DNA from: JADFNO01 sp965369945
GTDB taxonomy: Bacteria > Planctomycetota > Phycisphaerae > Phycisphaerales > SM1A02
DNA: 15,446 bases
Direction of reading: 5' to 3'
NCBI GenBank assembly: GCA_965369945.1
Contig: CBDUST010000078.1
Location: 1-15,446 of the forward strand
The notes beneath the pieces were generated by a model, which searched no databases, had not been told where the DNA came from, and was given only the letters and a program-made list of their open reading frames with translations. Shown in pieces: positions 5,863 to 13,782 of this stretch (position 1 is its first letter; every line of letters starts with the position of its first letter). The translations under genes were made by a program, and so were the position numbers.

Positions 5863-7206
5863 TTGAAGATCACGCTGATCATTCTGGCATTGGCGATCGT
5901 CATCGTTGGCGGTGCGGCGATCGTTACCGGACCTAAGCTCATCGAGTCTTTCTCGGGGCTGAAGTCGGAGAACCAGGGGACCAAAGTCCGCACGCAGGAG
6001 ATGAGTGAGCAACTGCTGGTTGAGGTCGTCTCTGCGCCGGGCGAGATCGAACCGTTTACCAAGGTGGATATTTCCTCGGAGGTCTCGGCCCGTATCGAGG
6101 CATTGCCATTTCGCGAGGGCGACCCTGTTCGTAAGGGTGATGTGATCGTCAGGCTTGACGACCGCGATCTGCAGGCGTTGCTTGAAGCGGCAAGGGCTCG
6201 GCGTGACGGCGAGCAATACCGTCTGCAGTCGGAACAAGCGCGACTCGAAGGGCTGCTGAGCAATCAGTCGTTCGCACAAAAAGAGTTGGAACGGATGCAA
6301 AGCCTGCACGACTCAGGCGATGTGAGCCGTCGATCTTTGGACGATGCCCAGCAGAACGTTGACGATCTGAGCGCGAATATCGAGGCCGCCAAACATACGA
6401 TCTCGGTCATCCAGAGCACGCTGACCGGCTCCGAAGCTGACATCGCGCGTGCCGAAGACGCGTTGGCCAACACCGTGATCCTGTCGCCGATGGACGGCAT
6501 CATCACCGTGCTCGACATGGAAGTTGGTGAGCAGGTGCTCGGCACGTTCAACAACATCGGATCGAGGATTATGATTATCGCCGACTTGACGCGGATGATC
6601 CTCACGGCGGAGATCGCTGAAAGTGACATCGCTGCGATCGAGCAAGGCCAAACTGCGAAGATTCACATCAACGCTTATCCGGATACGACCTTGTCCGGCA
6701 CCGTAACCCGGATTGCCCTGCAGCGGTCGATGTCATCGCAGGGCGCCGGCGTGTTTGAAGCGGAGATCGAAATCGATCTTCAAGGCCAATCGCTCCGATC
6801 CGGGCACGCAGCCAACGCGGATATTGAAATCGCTACGCATCGAGGTCTCTTGGTCGAGAGTCAGGCGATCGTGGAGCGACTGATCGAGGATCTACCGGAC
6901 GAGATTCGACTGAATAATTCGCTGATCGATCGATCAAAACGAACGACATCGGTTGTCTATCGAATGGTTGACGGCAAATCCGTCTGTACGCCGGTGCGAG
7001 TCGGTCCCAGCGACCTCACGCAAACGGTGATCATTGAGGGGCTTCGATCCGGCGACGTTGTTGTTGTCGGGCCGTACAAGGTGCTTGAGAAGATCGAAGA
7101 TGGCGAAGCTCTTCAGGACGAGCGTGAGGCGGCGGTAGAGACGGTCGATCGTGATGAGAGTGCGACTGACCAGGAGGCCGCTGCTGAGGGGAGCGAAGGC
7201 GCGTGA
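5863..7206 (+). CDS. Periplasmic adaptor (membrane fusion protein), MacA/HlyD type
   Basis: Periplasmic adaptor that links an inner-membrane ABC exporter to a TolC-type outer-membrane channel. From the chosen start: a single N-terminal membrane anchor rich in Ile/Leu/Ala (3-22), first lipoyl half around EPFTKVDISSEVSARIE (from about 62) with REGDPVRKGDVI, a long alpha-helical hairpin (about 106-200, many Glu/Arg/Gln), second lipoyl half with SPMDGIITV (about 208-216), a beta-barrel and membrane-proximal domain to about 415, then an acidic tail rich in Glu/Asp. I chose TTG at 5863 because AGAGAGGA lies 8 bases upstream and the anchor then starts at residue 3. GTG at 5836 or 5746 would give longer, less natural N-termini. 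The TGA overlaps the GTG of the ATPase gene by 4 bases. The cargo is unknown. Confidence 0.88.
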   Translation: MKITLIILALAIVIVGGAAIVTGPKLIESFSGLKSENQGTKVRTQEMSEQLLVEVVSAPGEIEPFTKVDISSEVSARIEALPFREGDPVRKGDVIVRLDDRDLQALLEAARARRDGEQYRLQSEQARLEGLLSNQSFAQKELERMQSLHDSGDVSRRSLDDAQQNVDDLSANIEAAKHTISVIQSTLTGSEADIARAEDALANTVILSPMDGIITVLDMEVGEQVLGTFNNIGSRIMIIADLTRMILTAEIAESDIAAIEQGQTAKIHINAYPDTTLSGTVTRIALQRSMSSQGAGVFEAEIEIDLQGQSLRSGHAANADIEIATHRGLLVESQAIVERLIEDLPDEIRLNNSLIDRSKRTTSVVYRMVDGKSVCTPVRVGPSDLTQTVIIEGLRSGDVVVVGPYKVLEKIEDGEALQDEREAAVETVDRDESATDQEAAAEGSEGA

Positions 7207-7970
7207 TCATCCGCACACAGGAGCTCTCCAAGACGTATCGCGTTGGCGTCGAACGTATTCATGCTCTGCGTGATATGGATCTCGAGATCGAGGCGAACGA
7301 CTTCGTCGCGATAATGGGAAGCTCCGGTTCCGGCAAGAGCACGTTGATGAACATACTCGGGTGCCTGGATCAACCGACAAGCGGCCGGTATTTCCTGAAC
7401 GGTCGAGACACGAGTCGCATGAACGCGGTTGAACTAGCTCACGTTCGAAACGAGCAGATCGGATTTGTCTTCCAGTCGTATGAATTGCTTCCGCGTATGA
7501 GCGCATTGAAGAACGTCGAGCTGCCGTTGATCTATTCGAAGGTGGGCTGGTTGAGCCGTCGCCGCAGAGCGAAGCGCGCGTTGGATCACGTCGGCTTGAG
7601 CGATCGCATGACGCATCGCCCCAATCAACTTTCCGGCGGGCAGAAACAGCGGGTAGCCATCGCTCGGGCGATCCTCAACGACCCTGCCATCCTGCTTGCC
7701 GACGAACCGACAGGCAATCTCGATTCAGCAACTACTAAAGAGCTCATGGTGGTGTTTGAGGGCCTACATGCAGAAGGCCAAACGATCATCGTCGTGACGC
7801 ATGAAGATGATGTCGCCGCGTGCTGCCGGCGAGTGATTCGACTCAAAGACGGTCAAATCGAATCGGATCGAGTCAAGGAAATGGAGATCGTCGTAACGCG
7901 CAGGCGGGATGACGGCAAACGATCAACAACTTCACCAGGGGTCGGCATGGAGGGATCGCTCCCGTGCTGA
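7203..7970 (+). CDS. ABC transporter ATP-binding protein, MacB/LolD-like
   Basis: Cytoplasmic ATPase of a MacB/LolCDE-type (type VII) ABC system. All motifs are intact: Walker A GSSGSGKST (39-47), Q-loop Gln91, signature LSGGQKQRVAIARA (143-156), Walker B ILLADEPTGNLD (163-174) and switch His200 in VVTHE. After the usual domain end near 225 there is a 30-residue polar tail of no recognised type. GTG start at 7203 overlaps the adaptor stop (GTGA). In E. coli MacB the ATPase and permease are fused; here the permease is a separate gene overlapping by 7 bases, as in many other bacteria. Should drive mechanotransmission rather than direct membrane passage (family knowledge). Confidence 0.93.
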   Translation: MIIRTQELSKTYRVGVERIHALRDMDLEIEANDFVAIMGSSGSGKSTLMNILGCLDQPTSGRYFLNGRDTSRMNAVELAHVRNEQIGFVFQSYELLPRMSALKNVELPLIYSKVGWLSRRRRAKRALDHVGLSDRMTHRPNQLSGGQKQRVAIARAILNDPAILLADEPTGNLDSATTKELMVVFEGLHAEGQTIIVVTHEDDVAACCRRVIRLKDGQIESDRVKEMEIVVTRRRDDGKRSTTSPGVGMEGSLPC

Positions 7971-9217
7971 ATCCGCTGTTCTATCTCCAGGCTATCTTTC
8001 TGGCGCTCGGGCAAATCTGGGTCAACAAGACGCGGGCGTTCCTGACGGCGCTGGGCATCATCATCGGTGTGGCGGCGATCACGTCGGTTATCGCAGCGTT
8101 GTCCGGACTGAAAACTTGGATTCTCGACGAGGTAAACAGTTTCGGCGCGAGCAAGTTGTTCATCCTTCACGATCGTCCCGTAGGCGAGGATCGAAGCAAG
8201 TATCCGTTCCCTGCGATACGGATGAAGCTCACGGAACTCGATGCGATCGCCAAACACTGCCCTTCGATCGAATCACTCACGCCCATCACCGGTGTCAGTG
8301 GAACTATCCAGGCAGGCAATGAGACGTTGGCCGGCGTCAGTTCGACCGGCATTTGGCCAGCGTGGCATGAGACCGAGAATCGTGAGCTGTTACAAGGTCG
8401 CCCCATCACAGCGATCGACGAAGAAAACGCGCGGCAAGTTTGCCTGATCAATGACAGGGGCATCGAACGGCTGAAGTTGGATAAGAATCCGACGAACCAG
8501 TACATCCTCTACAAGGAGAAGCGGTTCCTGATCGTGGGCGTCGTGGCGGATAAGGCGGATAGCTTCATCAACGCGGACTTCGGAGCCGGTGGAACGGATG
8601 TTGAACTGTTCATTCCATTTTCGACCGTTGTGAAGATGCTCCCGCCGGAGTTCTTCTTCTTGATCATCGCGAAAGTCATAAGTCCTGAACTCGTGGAAGA
8701 GGCAAGGGCCGAAGTGCGCTTCGTGATGCGCAAGGAGCGCCAGCTCAAACCGGGCGATCCCGATACGTTTCAATCCATCTCGTTGGCTGAACAGGTCACC
8801 CAATTCAAGACGATGGCGGCCGGCATCACCGCCATCGCCAGCGGCATCGTTGGCATCAGCTTACTTGTCGGCGGTATCGGAATCATGAATATCATGCTCG
8901 TGTCGGTTTCCGAGCGCACACGCGAGATCGGCTTGCGCAAAGCTGTCGGCGCAACGCCCGCCGCAATTCTGATGCAGTTTCTACTTGAAGCGACCACACT
9001 CAGTCTTGTCGGCGGGCTGATCGGCGTTGGGGTTGGTGAAGCTATGGCGTTTGGTATGAGTGTGCTTCCAAATTCACAGTTGGATGCAGCGGCTGTGCCA
9101 ACTTGGGCCGTCGTTATGTCGTTTGCATTCTGTGGCACGGTCGGTGTCGTGTTCGGCTTCTTCCCAGCCTTTAAGGCGGCACGCCTCAACCCGATCGATG
9201 CGCTTCGCTACGAATGA
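7964..9217 (+). CDS. ABC transporter permease, MacB/FtsX family
   Basis: Inner-membrane permease of the MacB/FtsX superfamily. Four membrane segments in the standard layout: one near 25-47 (RAFLTALGIIIGVAAIT), then a large periplasmic MacB core domain (about 50-275), then three C-terminal segments near 278-305, 332-356 and 375-400. Family signatures are GGIGIMNIMLVSVSERTREI, RKAVGATPAAIL and the C-terminal ARLNPIDALRYE. 417 residues, full length. GTG start at 7964 lies 9 bases after GGAGGG (7949-7954) and overlaps the ATPase stop by 7 bases; its own stop overlaps the TolC ATG by 4. Together with its neighbours it forms a complete tripartite exporter that could expel a drug, lipid, peptide or secreted product. 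Confidence 0.93.
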   Translation: MLNPLFYLQAIFLALGQIWVNKTRAFLTALGIIIGVAAITSVIAALSGLKTWILDEVNSFGASKLFILHDRPVGEDRSKYPFPAIRMKLTELDAIAKHCPSIESLTPITGVSGTIQAGNETLAGVSSTGIWPAWHETENRELLQGRPITAIDEENARQVCLINDRGIERLKLDKNPTNQYILYKEKRFLIVGVVADKADSFINADFGAGGTDVELFIPFSTVVKMLPPEFFFLIIAKVISPELVEEARAEVRFVMRKERQLKPGDPDTFQSISLAEQVTQFKTMAAGITAIASGIVGISLLVGGIGIMNIMLVSVSERTREIGLRKAVGATPAAILMQFLLEATTLSLVGGLIGVGVGEAMAFGMSVLPNSQLDAAAVPTWAVVMSFAFCGTVGVVFGFFPAFKAARLNPIDALRYE

Positions 9218-10908
9218 CGCCGATGCACACTTGCACAAATCATTCCGAACATCGCTTGGGCAAGTCGCACGCGGCTCGGTTCGTTTGCACGCTGGTTGCA
9301 ATCTCATTCTTCGCAGGCTGTCAGTCGCTCTTCACAGAGGATTATCTGGCCATCCAAACGCCGATTGAGCGTGTGCGCGAGATTGAGTCGATCCGCCTGG
9401 AGGATCGTTCAGAATCCAAGCCGGTATCGGTGGATGAGGCGGCTACGGAGATGCTTGAGGGTATCGCAGCTCCTGCGGAGCCACCCCAGGTGCTGAAGCT
9501 TCTGTTGCCGGAGGTGCGAGCGGCGGCGCTGGCGAATAATCTCGATCTGAAGGTCGAGCTGGTCAATCCATCGATCGCTCAGTCAACCGTGGACGAAGAA
9601 GAGGCCAAGTTTGAGTCGGTCTTCTTCGGGTCGGCGCAGCATCAAGTCTTCGATGGACCGACAGCCGTTGGGACCGAAGGCACAGAAGCAACGATCGACA
9701 GCTTCGACCTGGGCGTGCGCATTCCGTTGCGCACCGGTGGCTCGGTCACGATCGATCTGCCGTTCAGTCGCCAGACAACGAACAATCCATTCTCGCTACT
9801 TGATCCGGCGTTCAATACCGACCTGCGGTTCTCGATCAGCCAGCCGTTGTTACGAAATGCCGGCACGCGCACCAATACGCATTCGATTCGAGTGTCGAAA
9901 TATGAATCTCAGATCGCTCATGCGCGAACGAAGCTCGAATCGATTCGAATTCTCGCCAACGCTGATCGAACCTATTGGTTGCTGTACGCGGCTCGACGCG
10001 AGTTGGAAGTTCGACAGCAGCAGTATGAACTCGCCGTGGCGCAATTAGAGCAGGCACGCCGGAAAGTGAATGCAGGCGATTCTCCGCAGATCGAAATCAT
10101 GCGAGCCGAGTCCGGCCTGGCGAGTCGCCTTGAGGCGATCATTATCGCTGACACAACCGTCCGAGCCAGGGAACGGGACCTGAAGCGCATCATGAACCGT
10201 GAAGACTTGCCGATCAACTCGCCAACAGACCTGATTCCCGCAACGGAGCCGCGACCGGTCGGGCTGGATCTACCGCGGGACGAGCTTGCGGACTTCGGCG
10301 CGGTGAATCGCATGGAGATGCTCGAATTGGAACTGCAACTCGCGATCGACGCCAGCACTGTCGATCTGCGGCGTAACGCTCGACTGCCTCTGGTGACACT
10401 GGATTATTCATACAACATCAACGGCCTCGGGACTTCGTTCGGCCGAGCGTTTGATCAAATCCCCGATCACTCTTTTGAGGATTGGTCGCTGGGTGTTTCT
10501 GCGGAAATTCCGATCGGCAACGAGCAAGCCAAGGCGCGGTTTCATCAAGCGGTGTTGCGCCGACTTCAGCGTTTGGCCACCAAAGAGCAGCGCGAGCTTG
10601 CGATCCGACAGGAAGTCTATGATGCGCTGGATCAGCTTCAGCAGAATTGGCAGCGAATCCTCGCGGCAAGGCAGGAAGTGATTCTCGCGGGTCGAACATA
10701 CGACGCTGAGCGCCGACAGTTTGACGTGGGGATTCGCACGAGCACGGACGTACTTGATGCGGCGACGAGCCTGGCGGATGCTCAGTCGCGGGAGATTCGA
10801 GCGCTGGCTGACTATCAGATATCGCAGGTCGATATCGCGTTCGCCACCGGAACGCTGCTCGGTCACGATCGCGTAAGATGGGAGCCGATCGACGCGCCTG
10901 GAGATTGA
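9214..10908 (+). CDS. TolC-family outer-membrane efflux lipoprotein
   Basis: Outer-membrane channel subunit for the upstream exporter. The N-terminus has a basic stretch, a hydrophobic run and a lipobox-like FFAGC with the acylated Cys at 36, so it is probably a lipoprotein, as in NodT/OprM-type members (Phe at -3 is permissive rather than ideal). About 70 residues of polar linker follow, then two outer-membrane-efflux-protein repeats (roughly 80-320 and 335-550), each with a beta-barrel piece and long Gln/Glu/Arg/Ala helices that build the periplasmic tunnel. The second half contains ALDQLQQNWQRILAARQEV and TSTDVLDAATSLADAQS, typical for TolC. 564 residues, somewhat longer than E. coli TolC because of the N-terminal linker. 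ATGA overlap with the permease gene implies coupled translation. Confidence 0.9.
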   Translation: MTPMHTCTNHSEHRLGKSHAARFVCTLVAISFFAGCQSLFTEDYLAIQTPIERVREIESIRLEDRSESKPVSVDEAATEMLEGIAAPAEPPQVLKLLLPEVRAAALANNLDLKVELVNPSIAQSTVDEEEAKFESVFFGSAQHQVFDGPTAVGTEGTEATIDSFDLGVRIPLRTGGSVTIDLPFSRQTTNNPFSLLDPAFNTDLRFSISQPLLRNAGTRTNTHSIRVSKYESQIAHARTKLESIRILANADRTYWLLYAARRELEVRQQQYELAVAQLEQARRKVNAGDSPQIEIMRAESGLASRLEAIIIADTTVRARERDLKRIMNREDLPINSPTDLIPATEPRPVGLDLPRDELADFGAVNRMEMLELELQLAIDASTVDLRRNARLPLVTLDYSYNINGLGTSFGRAFDQIPDHSFEDWSLGVSAEIPIGNEQAKARFHQAVLRRLQRLATKEQRELAIRQEVYDALDQLQQNWQRILAARQEVILAGRTYDAERRQFDVGIRTSTDVLDAATSLADAQSREIRALADYQISQVDIAFATGTLLGHDRVRWEPIDAPGD

Positions 10909-10964
10909 TCCCAGTGGCGACGCCGACTCCGAAGTAACGCCTAAGCCCTTGCGTGTGAAACGAG

Positions 10965-11525
10965 ATGGACGAACTGGAAACAAAGTGGCCGAAGAGACTC
11001 GGCGTGATCTCATTGATCTATGCGATCGGTGGGCTGCTTGTTCAGGCGCTCGGAGCGGCGTGGGCGGTGGCTGGCGAATGGCTCTTGGGCCTAGGGAGAT
11101 TTGAGATCGAAATCCCGGTTTTGGTCAAACTCGTCCAGGGCGGCATGGTGGTGGTCGCATCGATCCTCGGGTTTGTCATGCTCGTCGGCGCAATCAATCT
11201 GCTGCGCCGGCGTCGATCCGGAGTGTCGCTACTCAAGGCGTGGGCGGTGCTGCGGCTGGTGCTGGTTCTCGTGGGCCTGGTGGCCACTCTCCTGATAATG
11301 CCGGCTCAGGTCGATATGCAGCGATCGATTGCCGAGCAAACCAACGAGAAACTCAGGGAGGCCGGCCGAACGTCGGGCATGCAAGAGACCGACGACGAGA
11401 AGATTCGGGCGAAGATCATCCGATCTTCCGTCATTATGTCAGGCGTGGTGGCGGCCTATCCGCTGTTCCTAGGCTTCTGGCTGTCGCGACGCAAGGTCGG
11501 CGACGAAGTGTCGCAGTGGGCCTGA
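10965..11525 (+). CDS. Small membrane protein of unknown function (four predicted helices)
   Basis: A 186-residue protein I do not recognise. Hydrophobic segments lie at about 13-35, 52-75, 87-108 and 151-173. A polar, charged loop (about 112-148, with REAGRTSGMQETDDEKIRAK) sits between the third and fourth. A basic patch RRRRSG follows the second segment, and the protein ends RRKVGDEVSQWA, so both are probably cytoplasmic. ATG at 10965 has only a weak ribosome site. It follows the TolC gene by 56 bp on the same strand with no visible terminator and may be carried on the efflux transcript, but nothing shows a functional link. Confidence 0.75.
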   Translation: MDELETKWPKRLGVISLIYAIGGLLVQALGAAWAVAGEWLLGLGRFEIEIPVLVKLVQGGMVVVASILGFVMLVGAINLLRRRRSGVSLLKAWAVLRLVLVLVGLVATLLIMPAQVDMQRSIAEQTNEKLREAGRTSGMQETDDEKIRAKIIRSSVIMSGVVAAYPLFLGFWLSRRKVGDEVSQWA

Positions 11526-11542
11526 TGGGCTACGCTCTCGGA

Positions 11543-11571
11543 TTGACCAAATACTCCAATTCACGTGGAAT
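11543..11571 (+). promoter_or_regulatory. Candidate sigma-70-type promoter for the repeat-protein gene
   Basis: TTGACC (11543-11548, five of six matches to the -35 consensus) and TGGAAT (11566-11571, four of six to the -10) are separated by exactly 17 bases. They lie in the 142-bp gap after the small membrane protein and about 95 bp before the ATG at 11668. This would let the repeat-protein gene be transcribed apart from the efflux operon. Judged from consensus only; planctomycete-like bacteria may use variant promoters. Confidence 0.4.
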
Positions 11572-11667
11572 CCAAGCTGCGGACGAGGTGTCCTCATCCT
11601 CGACAGGGCCGTTGTGTGTGCAGGCGAGACCTGCGGCAACGAGGCACGAACCGCTGGAGGCACGGTC

Positions 11668-13545
11668 ATGACGTTCAACAATCTGTTTCGGCCGGGACTC
11701 ATCACGATCGCCGCTGTTACGACGCTGGTCATATTTGGAACTCCCCAACCGACCTCAGCCGTTGTTGGTGGACCGGCACTCGTCGTAATAGGGCCGTCAG
11801 CGCAGTTGATCACGGCAATGGCCGGCACGGGCAAGGGCCACAAAGCGGCGACGCCATCGAAGAAGAAACCAAGCCGAAAAGCTTCGCCACCTAAGCGGAA
11901 TTCAACCCCCCCGCGCAAGGCGTCACCACCCAAACGGAAGTCGAGCCCGAAGCGCAAAGCGTCACCACCCAAGCGAACGTCGAGCCCGAAACGCAAGGCG
12001 TCTCCACCCAAGCGGAGTTCGAGCCCCAAGCACAAAGCGTCTCCACCCAAGCGGAGTTCAAGCCCCAAGCACAAAGCGTCTCCACCCAAGCGGAGTTCGA
12101 GCCCCAAGCACAAAGCGTCTCCACCCAAGCGGAGTTCAAGCCCCAAGCACAAAGCGTCTCCACCCAAGCGCAGTTCAAGCCCCAAGCGCGAGGCGTCTCC
12201 GCCCAAGCGCAGTTCAAACCCCAAGCGCGAGGCGTCTCCACCCAAGCGGAGTTCAAGCCCCAAGCGCGAGGCGTCTCCACCCAAGCGAAATTCGAGCCCC
12301 GAGCGCAAAGCCTCACCACCCAAGCGGCCCACCGAGCAGCCGCCTACCCGGTCGAAACGACCAGTCGCCCCACGACAGCCTGCCGCCAGCCCCAGTTCGC
12401 CGGTATCTCGTCCTGAGCGTGACCCCACCGTTGATCGACGTGTTTCAGTCCAACTGAACAGACCCGCCACGCCGCCGCGCGGCGTTACTGAGAAGCGCAA
12501 GTTCGTCTCATCGAGCACACGGATTGCCGAGCCAAGGAAAAGCCTACCCTCTTATCCCAAGTGGAACGTGTCAACAACACCGTCGATCGAGCGCGCACGG
12601 TCCGAGCGCGGCAGTCTCGATCGCCCACGACGCTTGCCGAGAGTCCCCTGGAACCCCGCGCCCCGGACGGTAATCGAACGTGTGAACCAAGAGCACGATA
12701 GCTATCGCGGCTATGGCGAAAACTACGACGACGGCTATGACTACGGCTATGACCACGGGTATGGCCATGGGTACGATGAGTATCACTACGACTATGACTA
12801 CCATCACGACGGGTACTACTACGATTCTCACCACGACGGTTGGTACGGATACGACCGCCACCACGGCTGGCGCTTCCGATTCAGCTTCTGGTTCGGATCG
12901 TTAGGTTGGCGATATCCGTACTATCACGCATACTACGCGACGTATTACCCGCGATATCACAGCTCATATTGTCGTTCGTACGCAGGCTATGGTTGGTACG
13001 ACTGCTATTGCGATCTGCCAACGTATTCGTACGATACGACGACGTATGTTGCCTATGACGAACCGCTCGCCTACGCGCTCCCTGAACCAACGTTGCCGAG
13101 CATCGACGACGCTTGGGCGCATTTGGGTGACGGATATATTGAGGCAGCGCAGGCGATGTTTTCCGAGCTTGTCTACGCGTTACCGTATGAAGGCGCCACT
13201 CGGATCGGGTATGCCATCACCACCGGATTGCTGGATCGTGACAGCGCAGCGGTGGACGCGATGCGCCGGGTGTTGATCGATGAACCTGAGGCATTGCGGT
13301 GGGTGCCTGACGATCCCCTGGTGGGCGAGCAGATTCTCATCTTGCTTGATGTATACGCTGATCGAGCGCGCGAGGACTTTGGCGATATTGATGCGCTATT
13401 CATGGTTGCGGCGCTGCGCTTCATTCTTGGCGAATCAGCCGACGCCTACTTTGCGATCGACACCGCCATCAACAATGGCGATGAAGACGCCAGCGCGCTC
13501 AATCTCAAGGCGATGATCAATCGCGATCTTCAAGAAGGGCTGTAG
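11668..13545 (+). CDS. Secreted low-complexity protein: SPKR repeats, Tyr/Asp/His-rich zone, helical C-terminal domain
   Basis: Unrecognised 625-residue protein built of contrasting zones. 1-31: signal-peptide-like, with Arg8, a hydrophobic run at 10-24 and a TSA cleavage site. 70-225: twelve 13-residue repeats of the form [RH][KE]ASPPKR-x-SSPK, strongly basic. 226-343: Pro/Arg/Ser-rich linker. 344-470: Tyr/Asp/His/Gly-rich (for example YDYGYDHGYGHGYDEY, then aromatic WRYPYYHAYYATYY) with three Cys in CRSYAGYGWYDCYC. 478-625: a folded-looking acidic helical domain (DAWAHLGDGYIEAAQAMFSEL and later LRFILGESADAYFAIDTAI) resembling TPR-type pairs. ATG at 11668 is chosen because TGGAGG lies 7 bases upstream and the signal peptide then begins at once; an in-frame upstream start at 11614 gives no such site. 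SPKR-type repeats resemble histone H1 tails, but the signal peptide argues for the envelope or outside. A structural, matrix or polyelectrolyte role is a guess. Confidence 0.82.
   Translation: MTFNNLFRPGLITIAAVTTLVIFGTPQPTSAVVGGPALVVIGPSAQLITAMAGTGKGHKAATPSKKKPSRKASPPKRNSTPPRKASPPKRKSSPKRKASPPKRTSSPKRKASPPKRSSSPKHKASPPKRSSSPKHKASPPKRSSSPKHKASPPKRSSSPKHKASPPKRSSSPKREASPPKRSSNPKREASPPKRSSSPKREASPPKRNSSPERKASPPKRPTEQPPTRSKRPVAPRQPAASPSSPVSRPERDPTVDRRVSVQLNRPATPPRGVTEKRKFVSSSTRIAEPRKSLPSYPKWNVSTTPSIERARSERGSLDRPRRLPRVPWNPAPRTVIERVNQEHDSYRGYGENYDDGYDYGYDHGYGHGYDEYHYDYDYHHDGYYYDSHHDGWYGYDRHHGWRFRFSFWFGSLGWRYPYYHAYYATYYPRYHSSYCRSYAGYGWYDCYCDLPTYSYDTTTYVAYDEPLAYALPEPTLPSIDDAWAHLGDGYIEAAQAMFSELVYALPYEGATRIGYAITTGLLDRDSAAVDAMRRVLIDEPEALRWVPDDPLVGEQILILLDVYADRAREDFGDIDALFMVAALRFILGESADAYFAIDTAINNGDEDASALNLKAMINRDLQEGL
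11875..12342 (+). repeat. Twelve tandem 39-bp repeats (13 codons each)
   Basis: Units start at 11875 and recur every 39 bases without a single indel through 12342; the last unit diverges after its eighth codon. The first residue is Arg in units 1-4, His in units 5-8 and Arg again in 9-12; units 9-11 have Glu next. Units 5 and 7 are identical at DNA level. Units 4-7 alternate TCG/TCA in one Ser codon, which points to duplication of a two-unit (78-bp) block. Outer units show more synonymous drift than the centre, as expected if the array grew from the middle. Confidence 0.95.
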
Positions 13546-13674
13546 GCCGGCTGCCATCTGCGACCGCTCCGAGCTGGCGGCAGCTGCCGATTCAATCAAC
13601 ACAGTCCGGGAACTGATCACCAAGTCATGGGTGAATTTCACCGATTCTTAGGGTGCGCGCCGTGATTCGAGGCC

Positions 13675-13717
13675 ATGTGCTATTGGAACGGCGGATTGAG
13701 TCGTTCCTATTGCACAT
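13675..13717. promoter_or_regulatory. Long imperfect hairpin upstream of the DUF4139-like genes
   Basis: ATGTGC (13675-13680) pairs with GCACAT (13712-13717) and GGAACG (13685-13690) with CGTTCC (13702-13707), separated by a TATT/TATT segment with two internal A-T pairs and closed by an 11-base loop. It lies within a 237-bp gap, 65 bases before the next ATG. It could be a 5'-UTR structure, an operator or the end of the preceding transcript; there is no T-run, so a classical terminator is unlikely. A smaller stem, GGGCC/GGCCC (13723-13727 and 13741-13745), follows. The rest of 13546-13782 shows nothing recognisable. Confidence 0.4.
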
Positions 13718-13782
13718 AGGACGGGCCGGTAGGTCCGATAGGCCCTGGTCTTTAAGGCGACATCCAGAATCGGAGCTGCACA

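Noticed and set aside
11875..12342. CRISPR array
   Set aside because: Direct repeats are contiguous with no unique spacers and keep the reading frame exactly; they are coding tandem repeats.
11469..12518. Minus-strand 349-codon open frame with LGGDAL-type periodicity
   Set aside because: It is the antisense shadow of the 39-bp repeat array: a repeat length divisible by three keeps an opposite frame open. The plus-strand frame has a signal peptide, a ribosome site and a folded C-terminal domain.
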